Assembly: GCF_013166655.1 (NCBI RefSeq)
Contig: NZ_JABKCA010000018.1
Span: forward strand, 1-64,000
Origin: Lentimicrobium sp. L6
Lineage (GTDB): Bacteria > Bacteroidota > Bacteroidia > Bacteroidales > UBA12170
DNA: 64,000 nucleotides
Direction: 5' to 3'
The stretch's first letter is position 1. Each line of letters opens with the position of its first letter. The notes below the pieces were generated by a model, which saw nothing but the letters and a program-made list of their open reading frames with translations, was not told where the DNA came from and did no database searches. The position numbers and the translations under genes were made by a program. Positions 9,057-17,701 of this stretch are shown here, in pieces.

Positions 9057-10693
9057 AATTAAAGAAAGTAATTGCTTTGATATTCCTATTGATATTGTCA
9101 TTTTTATTGATGACTCTACTTTGGGGCTTCAGTATTAGTCAATTAGAGGAGCCTGAATTAGCAGCATTTGAGATTAATAAGGAAGAATTGACTCAATGGA
9201 ATGATACTACTTTCCAATATCAAGATGCTTGGTTACGGAAGAATAGATTTGGATTATGGGAAATGTATATTTCAGGAAGTCCTGAGGAATTAGGCATCAA
9301 AAATGGAATCTTAGCTCAAAACTTAATCAAATATCAGGAATACGCATTTGTCAAGCAAATTAAAAAGATGATTCCCTCAGAATCTTATCTTAATTTCTTA
9401 AAATACGTCCTCTCGTTTATAAACTATCAATTGCCTGAACGTATTCCAAATGAATACCTAAGGGAAATAAAAGCCGTATCTTTATTTGCTTCTGAAGATT
9501 TTAACTTCATTGGGGATAATTATGCTCGTCAACTTAATTACCATGCGGCTCACGATATTGGACATGCCATGCAAAACCTACACCTAGTTGAATGCACTGC
9601 TTTTGGCGTAAATAATGGTCGGTCTTCTGATTCTAGCCTCCTCATAGGGCGTAATTTTGATTTTTATGTGGGTGATGAATTTGCGAAAAACAAAATCATC
9701 TTATTTGTAAAACCAGAAACAGGATATTCTTTTGCCAGTATTACTTGGGGAGGGATGATTGGAGTTGTAAGTGGCATGAATGATCAGGGATTATCGATTA
9801 CTTTGAATTCTGCCAAATCAGAAATTCCTCTTTTTGCGAAAACACCAGTTTCTATCATTGCTAGAGATATTCTTCAATATGCCTCTAATATTGAGGAAGC
9901 CTATGAGCTAGCTCAAAAGTATAATTCTTTTGTTGCTGAAAGCTTCATGATTTCTTCAGCTAAAGATAATCAAATGGCTATTATCGAAAAAACTCCTGAG
10001 CAAACTATTTTGTATCATACATCAGAGGATGAATTAATTTTAACCAACCATTTTCAAAGTGAGGAGCTTTCTAATTCAGAAATTAATCTAGATAATATTA
10101 AGGAGAATGTAACGGATTATAGATTTGATAGGGTAGAGGAGTTGTTGGAAGAGCAAAATAAGTTTAACGAGTATGACTTTGCAAGAGTATTGAGGGATAC
10201 CAAGGGATGGGCAAATGAAGATATTGGACTAGGTAATGAGGGAGCCATCAATCAGTTGATAGCTCATCATTCTATCATCTTTAAACCCGAACAAAAAAAG
10301 TTTTGGATTTCTACTGCTCCCTATCAAATGGGTCCTTATTTATGTTATCAATTGGATAGTATTTTCCAAGAAAAGTATCCTCCATTCTTAAGCCATGATT
10401 TAGTGAATCATTTTATTCCGGCAGATTCTAATTTTCTATTGGAAGTCTATCCTAATTTTTTACAGTTTAAAAGCTTCAAAGATAAAATAGAACAGCATGC
10501 TCTGGTGGATATAGAGAAGCTGATAAATTCCAATCCTCATTATTTTTATACCTATGAACTAGCTGGCGATTATTTTCAAGTTCAAGGAAATACCAAAAGA
10601 GCTAAAGAGTATTATGATAAAGCCCTTGATTATTTTATTCCCAATCAGCATGAGGTAAATCGCATTAATGATAAAATCAGCAAAATGGAATAA
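9053..10693 (+). CDS. C45-type (acyl-CoA:6-APA acyltransferase-like) Ntn hydrolase with TPR-like tail
   Basis: This 546-residue protein has an N-terminal membrane anchor (residues about 5-28), then an Ntn-hydrolase domain of the C45/AAT family. The likely nucleophile is Cys181 in LVECTAFGV, followed by the strand motif LIGRNFDF and a GVVSGMNDQGLSITLN segment. The C-terminal 60 residues contain a single TPR-like helix pair (AGDYFQVQGNTKRAKEYYDKAL). In autoprocessing C45 enzymes the nucleophile usually follows Gly; here it follows Glu180, so self-cleavage may not occur or may differ. The gene overlaps the RetSat-type gene by 4 bases. An acyl hydrolase or acyltransferase acting on a lipid-like ester or amide at the outer face of the inner membrane is the best guess. 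Confidence 0.8.
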   Translation: MKLKKVIALIFLLILSFLLMTLLWGFSISQLEEPELAAFEINKEELTQWNDTTFQYQDAWLRKNRFGLWEMYISGSPEELGIKNGILAQNLIKYQEYAFVKQIKKMIPSESYLNFLKYVLSFINYQLPERIPNEYLREIKAVSLFASEDFNFIGDNYARQLNYHAAHDIGHAMQNLHLVECTAFGVNNGRSSDSSLLIGRNFDFYVGDEFAKNKIILFVKPETGYSFASITWGGMIGVVSGMNDQGLSITLNSAKSEIPLFAKTPVSIIARDILQYASNIEEAYELAQKYNSFVAESFMISSAKDNQMAIIEKTPEQTILYHTSEDELILTNHFQSEELSNSEINLDNIKENVTDYRFDRVEELLEEQNKFNEYDFARVLRDTKGWANEDIGLGNEGAINQLIAHHSIIFKPEQKKFWISTAPYQMGPYLCYQLDSIFQEKYPPFLSHDLVNHFIPADSNFLLEVYPNFLQFKSFKDKIEQHALVDIEKLINSNPHYFYTYELAGDYFQVQGNTKRAKEYYDKALDYFIPNQHEVNRINDKISKME

Positions 10694-11037
10694 TTCTGAG
10701 CTTCTCGGTAATTACTATGTTTTATTTCATTTATAATAGCTTTATCTTTCAATAATTTCAATTTTTGAATCTTTTACCAATTTCATGGTTTTTATCCAAA
10801 TTTCAAAATCGAGCTATTTTTAACTAGTGTACATGGTATTGTTTATAGGAAAACATCCAAAATAAGATACGATTCTCAAATTGGGAAAGTGTAGGCTTAA
10901 GATATTTTTTTAACTATCATAAAATGAGTATTATAGCTATGTTGGCATGTTTGTTGAAGAATTGAGGTGTTCAGTTTAGATACTGATAAAGCAAAGAGTT
11001 AATCAAAATCAAAAGGTCATTTGACAAGAATTATTGG
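10694..11037. other. intergenic region, no gene seen
   Basis: These 344 bases between the C45-type gene and the exopolysaccharide-like operon are A+T rich with stops in all frames. They must contain the operon's promoter and perhaps a leader. I see no convincing TAnnTTTG box, hairpin or small RNA signature here. Confidence 0.5.
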
Positions 11038-12225
11038 ATGAAAAAGCAAATAATTTCTATATTTCTATTATTACTCTTGATATGTATTCCATTGATATCT
11101 TGGTTGTTCTGGTACGGGCAAGAGGATAAGGAATTAAGTGTTTTAGTAGTGGATAAGACTGTCTTAAATAAGGATGTCCAAGAGCATAGTTCTCTAAATT
11201 GGATTCTGAACCATGAAAGATATGTAAAAGCGAATGGTGATCTTTATAATCCAGAGCTCGACTATTTTGGATTTTTCCCTGATGAAAAAGGAGGATACGA
11301 AGTAAATGATTTTAATGATTATAAGGAGTATCAACTAGATTCTTTGGTAAATGCATACGATATGCTTTACTATACTGATTTATATGGAATATATGTTGCT
11401 GAATGGTGGGATGCTTATCCAAATGTTGCACCGATGAATTATAAGAAATTACCTCCAATGGAGCGATCAAGGCATATATATGGCAAGTTGACTCCCTCAG
11501 AATTATATGTTTTAAAGGGGATGAAGGAACAGAAGAAACTCATCATGACAGAATTCAATATCATAGCTTCACCTACAAATAAAAGAGAAAGAAAAGAATT
11601 TGAAGAAATGTTTTCCATGGAATGGAGTACGTGGGTAGGAAGATATTTTGATATTTTAGATACTGCTGTAAACTTGGAGCTGCCAGGTTGGGTAAAAAGA
11701 AATTATGTAAATCAATATGGAGAATGGCCATTTGAGAAATCTGGGATAGTTTTTGTAAGAAACGATGATAGAATAGTGATAGTGGAAAATGGAATTCACC
11801 TTGAGGACGAAGTACCATATATTCATACTTCTGATAATTATTGTGAGGAATATGATTTACCTGAGGTAATGAAGTATCCTTTTTGGTTTGATATCTGTTA
11901 TTTTTATGATCCCAATGTGGTTATTTCTAATTATCACTTAAGCTTGAATAAGGAAGGGGATTCTATATTAAATCATTTTAATATCCCAACAGTATTTCCA
12001 GCTGTGGTTAAAGGAGAAGGCGATTATCCATTTTATTATTTTGCAGGAGATTTTTCTGACAATCCCATTGGCTTAAAGTCCTCTAAATTTACTAAGTCAA
12101 GCTGGGGAAGTTCGTTTGCCTATTCAAATGTACCACAAGAAAGAGTTAGTTTTTTCTGGGATTTTTATAAACCCTTAACTACAAAAATTGTAAATGATTA
12201 TTACTCAAAAATTCAAAAGCGATGA
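11038..12225 (+). CDS. membrane-anchored extracytoplasmic protein of unknown function, first gene of polysaccharide-type operon
   Basis: The 395-residue protein has one N-terminal hydrophobic segment (about 4-26) without an obvious cleavage site, so it is probably tethered in the inner membrane facing the periplasm. The rest opens with a strand motif SVLVVDKTV and is rich in aromatic residues (YDMLYYTDLYGIYVAEWWD, a TEFN segment, TWVGRYFD and WWDAYP motifs). It has some flavour of the beta/alpha deacetylase or glycosidase-like modules seen in exopolysaccharide operons, but I recognise no family and assign no catalytic residues. Its stop overlaps the receiver gene start by 4 bases, so it belongs to the six-gene operon that ends at 17437. 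Confidence 0.7.
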   Translation: MKKQIISIFLLLLLICIPLISWLFWYGQEDKELSVLVVDKTVLNKDVQEHSSLNWILNHERYVKANGDLYNPELDYFGFFPDEKGGYEVNDFNDYKEYQLDSLVNAYDMLYYTDLYGIYVAEWWDAYPNVAPMNYKKLPPMERSRHIYGKLTPSELYVLKGMKEQKKLIMTEFNIIASPTNKRERKEFEEMFSMEWSTWVGRYFDILDTAVNLELPGWVKRNYVNQYGEWPFEKSGIVFVRNDDRIVIVENGIHLEDEVPYIHTSDNYCEEYDLPEVMKYPFWFDICYFYDPNVVISNYHLSLNKEGDSILNHFNIPTVFPAVVKGEGDYPFYYFAGDFSDNPIGLKSSKFTKSSWGSSFAYSNVPQERVSFFWDFYKPLTTKIVNDYYSKIQKR

Positions 12226-12629
12226 ATAACGATTTAGTATTTGTGAGTATTGTATCGGAGGATGCTGTATTTTCCAACACCATGGAATATATGTTCAAGA
12301 AATACTATGATGGTATTGTTGTGAAAATATATTCTTCCATGTTTGAATTGAGAGAATCGGTAATTACGTCTAAGTCCGACTTGATTCTAGTTGATGAAAT
12401 TGTAACTGGAGGAGCCATATTTGAGGCCATCTCTTATTTACGTCAGAACCGAAGAGAAACTTGTAGCATCCTATATTTTGGTGTGGATGTTCATGATATG
12501 AAAACCAAAGCCTTAAGAAGAGGAGCTAACTATTTTTATGAGAAACCCATCGACCCTCGAATGATATTATATGATTTGAAAAACAGTTGGATTTCATTGG
12601 AACAAAATGAATTTAATGCTACTATATGA
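12222..12629 (+). CDS. stand-alone response-regulator receiver protein
   Basis: The 135-residue single-domain protein has a receiver fold order: N-terminal strand FVSIVSEDAVF (acidic pair Glu/Asp), strand LILVDEI with the phospho-acceptor Asp, LYFGVD in place of the usual Thr/Ser strand, and the C-terminal YEKPIDP with the conserved Lys. The position normally held by Thr/Ser appears to be Gly, so it may be phosphorylated but signal differently. It overlaps the genes on both sides by 4 bases (ATGA), so it is produced with the exopolysaccharide machinery and may gate it allosterically. No DNA-binding domain is present. Confidence 0.82.
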   Translation: MNNDLVFVSIVSEDAVFSNTMEYMFKKYYDGIVVKIYSSMFELRESVITSKSDLILVDEIVTGGAIFEAISYLRQNRRETCSILYFGVDVHDMKTKALRRGANYFYEKPIDPRMILYDLKNSWISLEQNEFNATI

Positions 12630-14338
12630 GAAATAAATTATACCTATTCATCATTGTGTTGAATTTGATGTTTATTCAAATTTCCTTTGGACAGCTGAAC
12701 GCCGATTCATTATTAAGTCAGGCTTCTCAATTGGCATTGGATGGAGAATATGATGAGGCCCTGATCAATTTAAATACACTATTAGAGGACGAACCCAATA
12801 GGATAGATGCTAATATCATGGCAGCCAATGTAAATGCTTGGAATGAAGACTATATGACAGCTAAATATTTTATTGGAGTTGTAAATAGATTAGACAATAC
12901 CAATCAACAGATGTACGATAGTTGGTTGAATATACTGTTATGGAATTCTGAATATAAAGCTTTATTAGACCTTGTAGAAGTTGCTAAGAATGAGGGTTAT
13001 GAAAATGATTATAATCTGAATTTAAAGAAACTTTATGCTTATCAAAATTTGAATCAATATAATAAGGCTGTTCAACAGTTTGAAGATGTAGAGGTTAAGA
13101 AGCTTTTGGATTCAGTTCCTATGCAGGAGGCTTACGATAATATGTTATTGGCAAAAAATAGAATGACTAGAGATTCTTTATTAGTGAAAGCACATGAGGA
13201 GGCCATAAAAGGAAATTATCCTACTGCGATTAAAAATGCGGATTCTGTTTTGAATATTTTCCCTAGTAATCTAAGTGCTTTAGTTATGAAAGCGAAATCT
13301 TATGCTTGGCAAGGAGAGTATGATAGTGCAAAAATATATATAGACTATGCCTATAAAAATGAACCCAAAAACGAAGAGCTTTATGATATTTGGTTAAATA
13401 CACTATTGTGGAATCAAGAATATAATGAAGTGATTAACACAGCAGACCTTGCGGAAAAGAATGATTATGCTAATGATTATAATTTAGCACAGAAGAGGCT
13501 TTATGCTTATAATGGTTTAATAGAATATGATTCTGCAGTTAATGTTTTTGAACCAGAGGAACAAAAGCCGTTGCTGGATTCTACTCCTTTGTTTAATGCT
13601 TATAGAGATATCTTAATAAAGAGTAAGAAAAATACGATTACTGGATATTACGCCATTGATTTATTTGATAATAATGATCCTAAACCACAGCATTTAGCCT
13701 ATATCGATTATGGTTTTAAGATAAAAAAGAATATGCTTATTTTTAGATTAAATTATGCCAATCGATTTGGAACTGATGGAATACAAGTGGAGGTAGATTA
13801 TTACCATATGCTAAAGAAATCAAAATATTTCTATTTTAATTATGGAATATCTGTTATGAATGAAGTATTTCCAAAACATAGAGCAGGTATTGAATATTTC
13901 TTCCCATTAAAACTTAAGTTTGAAGCCTCAATTGGAGCAAGGTATATGTATTTTACTGATAAGCATGTTCCTATTTTAACCGGACATATTGGTAAATATT
14001 TAAATAAATATTGGTTTGCTTTCAGGCCTTATTATACAATTGATGAAAATGGAAATTCTATTTCTTTTGTTGCAAACGTAAGAAGGTTTGGAGATATTTC
14101 CTTTAATTATTGGGGTGTAGAACTGGCTTATGGTAATTCTCCCGATGAAAGATATCTACTTGATCCTATAGGGGATTATTTCAATTTAAATTCTTATCGA
14201 ATTAAGCTAGAAAAAAGCTTAATGGTGACCACAACAAACGATTTGAAAATATCATTTGGCTTTGCTTATGAAGAAACGGCCAAAAGTGTATTTAGAAACC
14301 GTTATACTATTGAAATCATTTATAAACACCGATTCTAA
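12626..14338 (+). CDS. TPR-repeat protein with C-terminal YaiO-type outer-membrane beta-barrel
   Basis: The 570-residue protein has a signal peptide (cleavage near SFGQ) and two copies of a roughly 155-residue TPR-containing block (about 25-175 and 185-330). Each copy holds NAWNEDY or YAWQGEY, SWLNILLWN or IWLNTLLWN, and NDYNL..K+LYAY. The C-terminal half (about 335-570) is alternating amphipathic strands matching the YaiO-like outer-membrane barrel family and ends in Phe (YKHRF), as barrels recognised by BAM do. A TPR plus barrel layout resembles PgaA/AlgK-AlgE-type export modules, so this is probably the periplasmic scaffold and outer-membrane pore for the polysaccharide made by the GT2 encoded two genes downstream. 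It is coupled to its neighbours by 4-base and 1-base overlaps. Confidence 0.85.
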   Translation: MRNKLYLFIIVLNLMFIQISFGQLNADSLLSQASQLALDGEYDEALINLNTLLEDEPNRIDANIMAANVNAWNEDYMTAKYFIGVVNRLDNTNQQMYDSWLNILLWNSEYKALLDLVEVAKNEGYENDYNLNLKKLYAYQNLNQYNKAVQQFEDVEVKKLLDSVPMQEAYDNMLLAKNRMTRDSLLVKAHEEAIKGNYPTAIKNADSVLNIFPSNLSALVMKAKSYAWQGEYDSAKIYIDYAYKNEPKNEELYDIWLNTLLWNQEYNEVINTADLAEKNDYANDYNLAQKRLYAYNGLIEYDSAVNVFEPEEQKPLLDSTPLFNAYRDILIKSKKNTITGYYAIDLFDNNDPKPQHLAYIDYGFKIKKNMLIFRLNYANRFGTDGIQVEVDYYHMLKKSKYFYFNYGISVMNEVFPKHRAGIEYFFPLKLKFEASIGARYMYFTDKHVPILTGHIGKYLNKYWFAFRPYYTIDENGNSISFVANVRRFGDISFNYWGVELAYGNSPDERYLLDPIGDYFNLNSYRIKLEKSLMVTTTNDLKISFGFAYEETAKSVFRNRYTIEIIYKHRF

Positions 14339-15570
14339 TGATGACATATATTCTTAGTAATATTCGATTTTTAATTGGAAGAGTGTTTATAGTACTATTA
14401 ATAGGACTTATAATCTTTCTTACATATTTCTTTTATGTTCCCAGTGTAAGGATAGGAGATTACCAATTGATTAATCCCGTATATCAATACTTTGAACACC
14501 TAGATTGGTGGATACATATCTTGGTATATATTAGTATTTGGTCATTTATTGCTGCTTTGTTTTTTGTCATAGCTAGTGCCTATTTTATATATGTAAAAGA
14601 GAAACAACAGCAGAATGCAAAAGCATATGAAAAAGCTTTTACCGAAAAGATGATTGAGTTTTTGTATTCTGATTATTTTGATGAAGTCAATAATTATAAA
14701 GATATCTATAAGTATTTTAGAAAAAATGTAAAGAGCAATCTTGCTACTGAAGTATTTTTTAGCGTGATAGTTCAAACTCAAAATTTGATTTCTGAAGATT
14801 TTAGATATAAGTTTACCCAACTCATGGAGGATGCTAGAATTAATAAACGATTGAAATATTTCCTTTATTCTCGTAATATCAGTAAAAAGATCATAGGCTT
14901 TAAAATAGCTTCCTATTTGGGAATTAATGGTTATGAGCGTCAGATTTCTAAATATATTACCAGTAAAAATTATGCCCTTAGATATGAGTCTATTGTGGCT
15001 TATGTTAGGCTTTCAGAAACAAATAACCTAGACTTCTTGTTAACTCAAAAATACCACCTTTCTAAACTTACTATAAATACCATCTATAATGCGATAGATA
15101 GAAGTTTAAAGGTGAATAATACCAATTATCAGGATATGATAAAATCTCCTTCTTCAAGATTGAGTGTAACAGGTTCATTATTGGTTAGTGCAAATGAAAA
15201 TAGAGATCAAAGAGAATTAGTAAAATCAGCATTGGAAGATAATGATGATTTATTGAGAGAAGTTGCTTGGGAATTGTATACGAGTAATGAACAATCTGAA
15301 GTAGATATCGACTTCCTATTGACCAAATATGAAACAGAAAGCCAGGAGAATAAATTACATATCATGAAGGCTTTGTCTAAAGTTGATTTAACCGAACGGA
15401 TTACAGAGTTTCTTGATACTGTAATTAAGAATGATAGTATTTTACTTAAAGTATATGCACTTAGAATGTTATTTGAGCATAATGTCACCCAGTTTTTTAA
15501 ATATCAAGAAATGGATGATGAAAGAATTGCATTGGCTTGTCGTGAAGTGGCAGACTTTAACATTATATAA
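14338..15570 (+). CDS. membrane protein with HEAT-like helical repeats
   Basis: The 410-residue protein has two transmembrane helices (about 8-35 and 58-83) followed by about 320 mostly helical residues. Its pattern of paired helices (IISKKIIGFKIASYLGINGYERQI, then YALRYESIVAYVRLS, then DLLREVAWELYTS) is that of HEAT/ARM repeats. The soluble part should be cytoplasmic. It overlaps the barrel gene by one base, and the GT2 ATG is 6 bases downstream. A scaffold that ties the synthase to the receiver or hemerythrin-like protein is a reasonable inference. The repeat unit is visible, but no specific family is recognised. Confidence 0.75.
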   Translation: MMTYILSNIRFLIGRVFIVLLIGLIIFLTYFFYVPSVRIGDYQLINPVYQYFEHLDWWIHILVYISIWSFIAALFFVIASAYFIYVKEKQQQNAKAYEKAFTEKMIEFLYSDYFDEVNNYKDIYKYFRKNVKSNLATEVFFSVIVQTQNLISEDFRYKFTQLMEDARINKRLKYFLYSRNISKKIIGFKIASYLGINGYERQISKYITSKNYALRYESIVAYVRLSETNNLDFLLTQKYHLSKLTINTIYNAIDRSLKVNNTNYQDMIKSPSSRLSVTGSLLVSANENRDQRELVKSALEDNDDLLREVAWELYTSNEQSEVDIDFLLTKYETESQENKLHIMKALSKVDLTERITEFLDTVIKNDSILLKVYALRMLFEHNVTQFFKYQEMDDERIALACREVADFNII

Positions 15571-15576
15571 TTGATT

Positions 15577-17010
15577 ATGACCTTACTTTTTACATTTTCC
15601 GATATATTTAGCAGTTTCTTTCTGATATATGCATTGATATTATTTATTATTTATGTACTTATCTCTATTCTTTCTACTGTTGAATTAAGGCGTTATGTTA
15701 ATAAGAATAAATATTTCGATTATAGAAGTATTTTAAGCTATAAGAACCTCCCCAGTATTTCTATTATTGCTCCTGCCTTTAATGAAGAAAAAAGTATCAT
15801 CGAGAATATTAGAAGTCTCTTATCCATTTATTATCCTCAAATCAATGTTATTATTGTAAACGATGGTAGTACTGATGATAGTTTGTCAAAGGCCATTGAA
15901 CACTATGGACTTATAAAGGTGGAAATGGCAATAGAATACGAGGTGAAATCTAGTAAAATTAGAGGCATTTATCGTTCTATACATAGTGAATATGCCAATC
16001 TTATTTTAGTAGATAAAGAAAATGGAGGAAAAGCAGATGCTTTAAATGCTGGTATCAATGTGTCGAGGAGCGATTTATTTGTAGCTGTAGATGTGGATAG
16101 TATTATTGAGCCCGATGCGGTATTAAGACTGGTGAAACCATTTCTAGAAGAAGAAAGAGGTAGAAAAGTAATTTCATCTGGAGGAGTAATTCGAGTAGCT
16201 AATAATTGCGAAATTAAAGACGGAAGAATTACTAAAGTTAGGTTTCCTAAAGCGTTATTAGTGAAGTTTCAGGTTCTAGAGTATTTTAGAGCTTTTACTT
16301 TAGGTAGAATGGCTTGGAGTAAAGTGGATGGATTATTGATTATCTCAGGTGCCTTTGGAATGTTTGATAGAAATATTGTAGTGGCAGTGGGTGGATATGA
16401 TCGTACTACTGTAGGGGAAGATTTGGAAATTGTAGTTCGCATGAGAAAGTATATGCGAAATGAATTGAAAATGAAATATAAAGTGGCATTTATACCAGAT
16501 CCTTTATGCTGGACAGAAGTACCTTCCTCGTTTAAAATACTATCTCGCCAAAGAAATAGATGGACAAGAGGAGCTATTGATACCATATTGAAACACAAAG
16601 ACATGATGTTTAATCCGCGTTACGGTAGAATTGGTATGGTGAGTTTTCCATATTGGGTCTTGTTTGAATGGTTAGCCCCAATTGTAGAGGTAATTGGAGT
16701 TGTATATTTTATAATTTTGATAATACTTGGAGATGTAAACTCTAGTAGCTATCTATTATTATCATTATTCGTATTGTCTTTCGCCTTTGCTTTTTCCATG
16801 TTAGGTGTTTTATTCGAGGCTATCATGTTTAATAAATATAAAGGCTATGGATATTTGCTTCAAGTGATCTTTTTTGCTCTAATTGAAGTTATAGTGTTTC
16901 ACCCATTAAATGTGTATTTTGCTATTCGAGGGAACTTTAGCTTCTTCATTAAAAACAACCAGAAGTGGGGTGAGATGACACGTACCGCTTTCGATAGTGA
17001 GAATAAATAA
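15577..17010 (+). CDS. processive family 2 glycosyltransferase (exopolysaccharide synthase)
   Basis: I take the ATG at 15577 rather than the in-frame TTG at 15571, giving 477 residues. One N-terminal transmembrane helix is followed by a GT-A catalytic domain: SIIAPAFNEEKSI, VIIVNDGSTDDS, the DxD region AVDVDS, GEDLEIVVRM, and the processive-synthase signature QRNRW. Three or more C-terminal transmembrane helices (about 370-450) complete the PgaC/hyaluronan-synthase layout. The QxxRW motif argues for polymer synthesis rather than single transfer. Its substrate (GlcNAc, Glc or other) cannot be read. The next gene starts just after this stop. The coupled TPR-barrel gene upstream supplies a plausible export route. 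Confidence 0.9.
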   Translation: MTLLFTFSDIFSSFFLIYALILFIIYVLISILSTVELRRYVNKNKYFDYRSILSYKNLPSISIIAPAFNEEKSIIENIRSLLSIYYPQINVIIVNDGSTDDSLSKAIEHYGLIKVEMAIEYEVKSSKIRGIYRSIHSEYANLILVDKENGGKADALNAGINVSRSDLFVAVDVDSIIEPDAVLRLVKPFLEEERGRKVISSGGVIRVANNCEIKDGRITKVRFPKALLVKFQVLEYFRAFTLGRMAWSKVDGLLIISGAFGMFDRNIVVAVGGYDRTTVGEDLEIVVRMRKYMRNELKMKYKVAFIPDPLCWTEVPSSFKILSRQRNRWTRGAIDTILKHKDMMFNPRYGRIGMVSFPYWVLFEWLAPIVEVIGVVYFIILIILGDVNSSSYLLLSLFVLSFAFAFSMLGVLFEAIMFNKYKGYGYLLQVIFFALIEVIVFHPLNVYFAIRGNFSFFIKNNQKWGEMTRTAFDSENK

Positions 17011-17017
17011 AAAAATT

Positions 17018-17437
17018 ATGGTATTACCTAAAATTATAAAGCGCACTTGGAATGATGCCTATTTAGTTGGTATCACAAGTGTTGATAAGCAACATGAAGA
17101 ATTATTAGATATTCATGATGAAATACGAGACTTAAGCGATACGAGAGTAGAGAATCATAAAGAAGGATTGAAAAAAATACTCCAAGAACTTGAGAAGCTC
17201 ACTGAAAAATATGCCAGTGTTGCTCCTGAATTACTGGATCATGATAATCAAACTCAAATCAATAAATACGTAAGCTCTTATCAGGATTTTATTAGAAAAG
17301 TTGATGAGTTTGGTCGTGCTTATACCTATAGAAATACTTTTCTATTAAAAGACATGCAAGATTATATTAAGAAATGGACCATATCTCATATCATGCAAGC
17401 TCGAACCATTAGGCGCCAGATCAAAACCAATAAATAA
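17018..17437 (+). CDS. hemerythrin-like protein with missing metal ligands
   Basis: Starting at the ATG at 17018 (139 residues; an upstream GTG at 16997 would overlap the GT2 gene), the sequence opens with the bacteriohemerythrin signature WNDAYLVGITSVDKQHEEL. Four helices can be followed to the C-terminal KKWTISHIMQARTIRR. In iron-binding hemerythrins the last motif reads WLxxHIxxxD; here the Asp at +5 is Arg. The second-helix HxxxE/HFxxEE segment is not recognisable either (ELLDHDNQTQ is all that remains). It therefore probably keeps the four-helix fold but not a normal di-iron site. As the last gene of the exopolysaccharide-type operon it may be a signalling or structural partner rather than an oxygen binder. 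Confidence 0.75.
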   Translation: MVLPKIIKRTWNDAYLVGITSVDKQHEELLDIHDEIRDLSDTRVENHKEGLKKILQELEKLTEKYASVAPELLDHDNQTQINKYVSSYQDFIRKVDEFGRAYTYRNTFLLKDMQDYIKKWTISHIMQARTIRRQIKTNK

Positions 17438-17606
17438 TTTGTAGATTGGGAAAAAGATTATCAATTCAATGTTTTGATAACTGAACATGCCGATAATGTA
17501 TTTGTAAATTAGATTTATCCAATAATATGTTTTCACTGTAAATGAGTTTATATATCTTGTATTTTAGATGATAAATACATTAAAAATATGTGATATCTTT
17601 TTTGAT

Positions 17607-17614
17607 TATCTTTG
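17607..17614 (+). promoter_or_regulatory. Bacteroidota-type -7 element (TATCTTTG)
   Basis: The octamer matches the TAnnTTTG consensus and lies 88 bases before the CotH-family gene ATG at 17702. No clear -33 TTG partner is visible at the expected spacing, so this is a weak call. Confidence 0.35.
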
Positions 17615-17701
17615 AAATTTATATCAGAATGTTTGTGTTATAGCTACTTTATAAGCAAATACAGTTATTAATATTTTTTAAAGTTTAATATTACTATAAA
17701 A

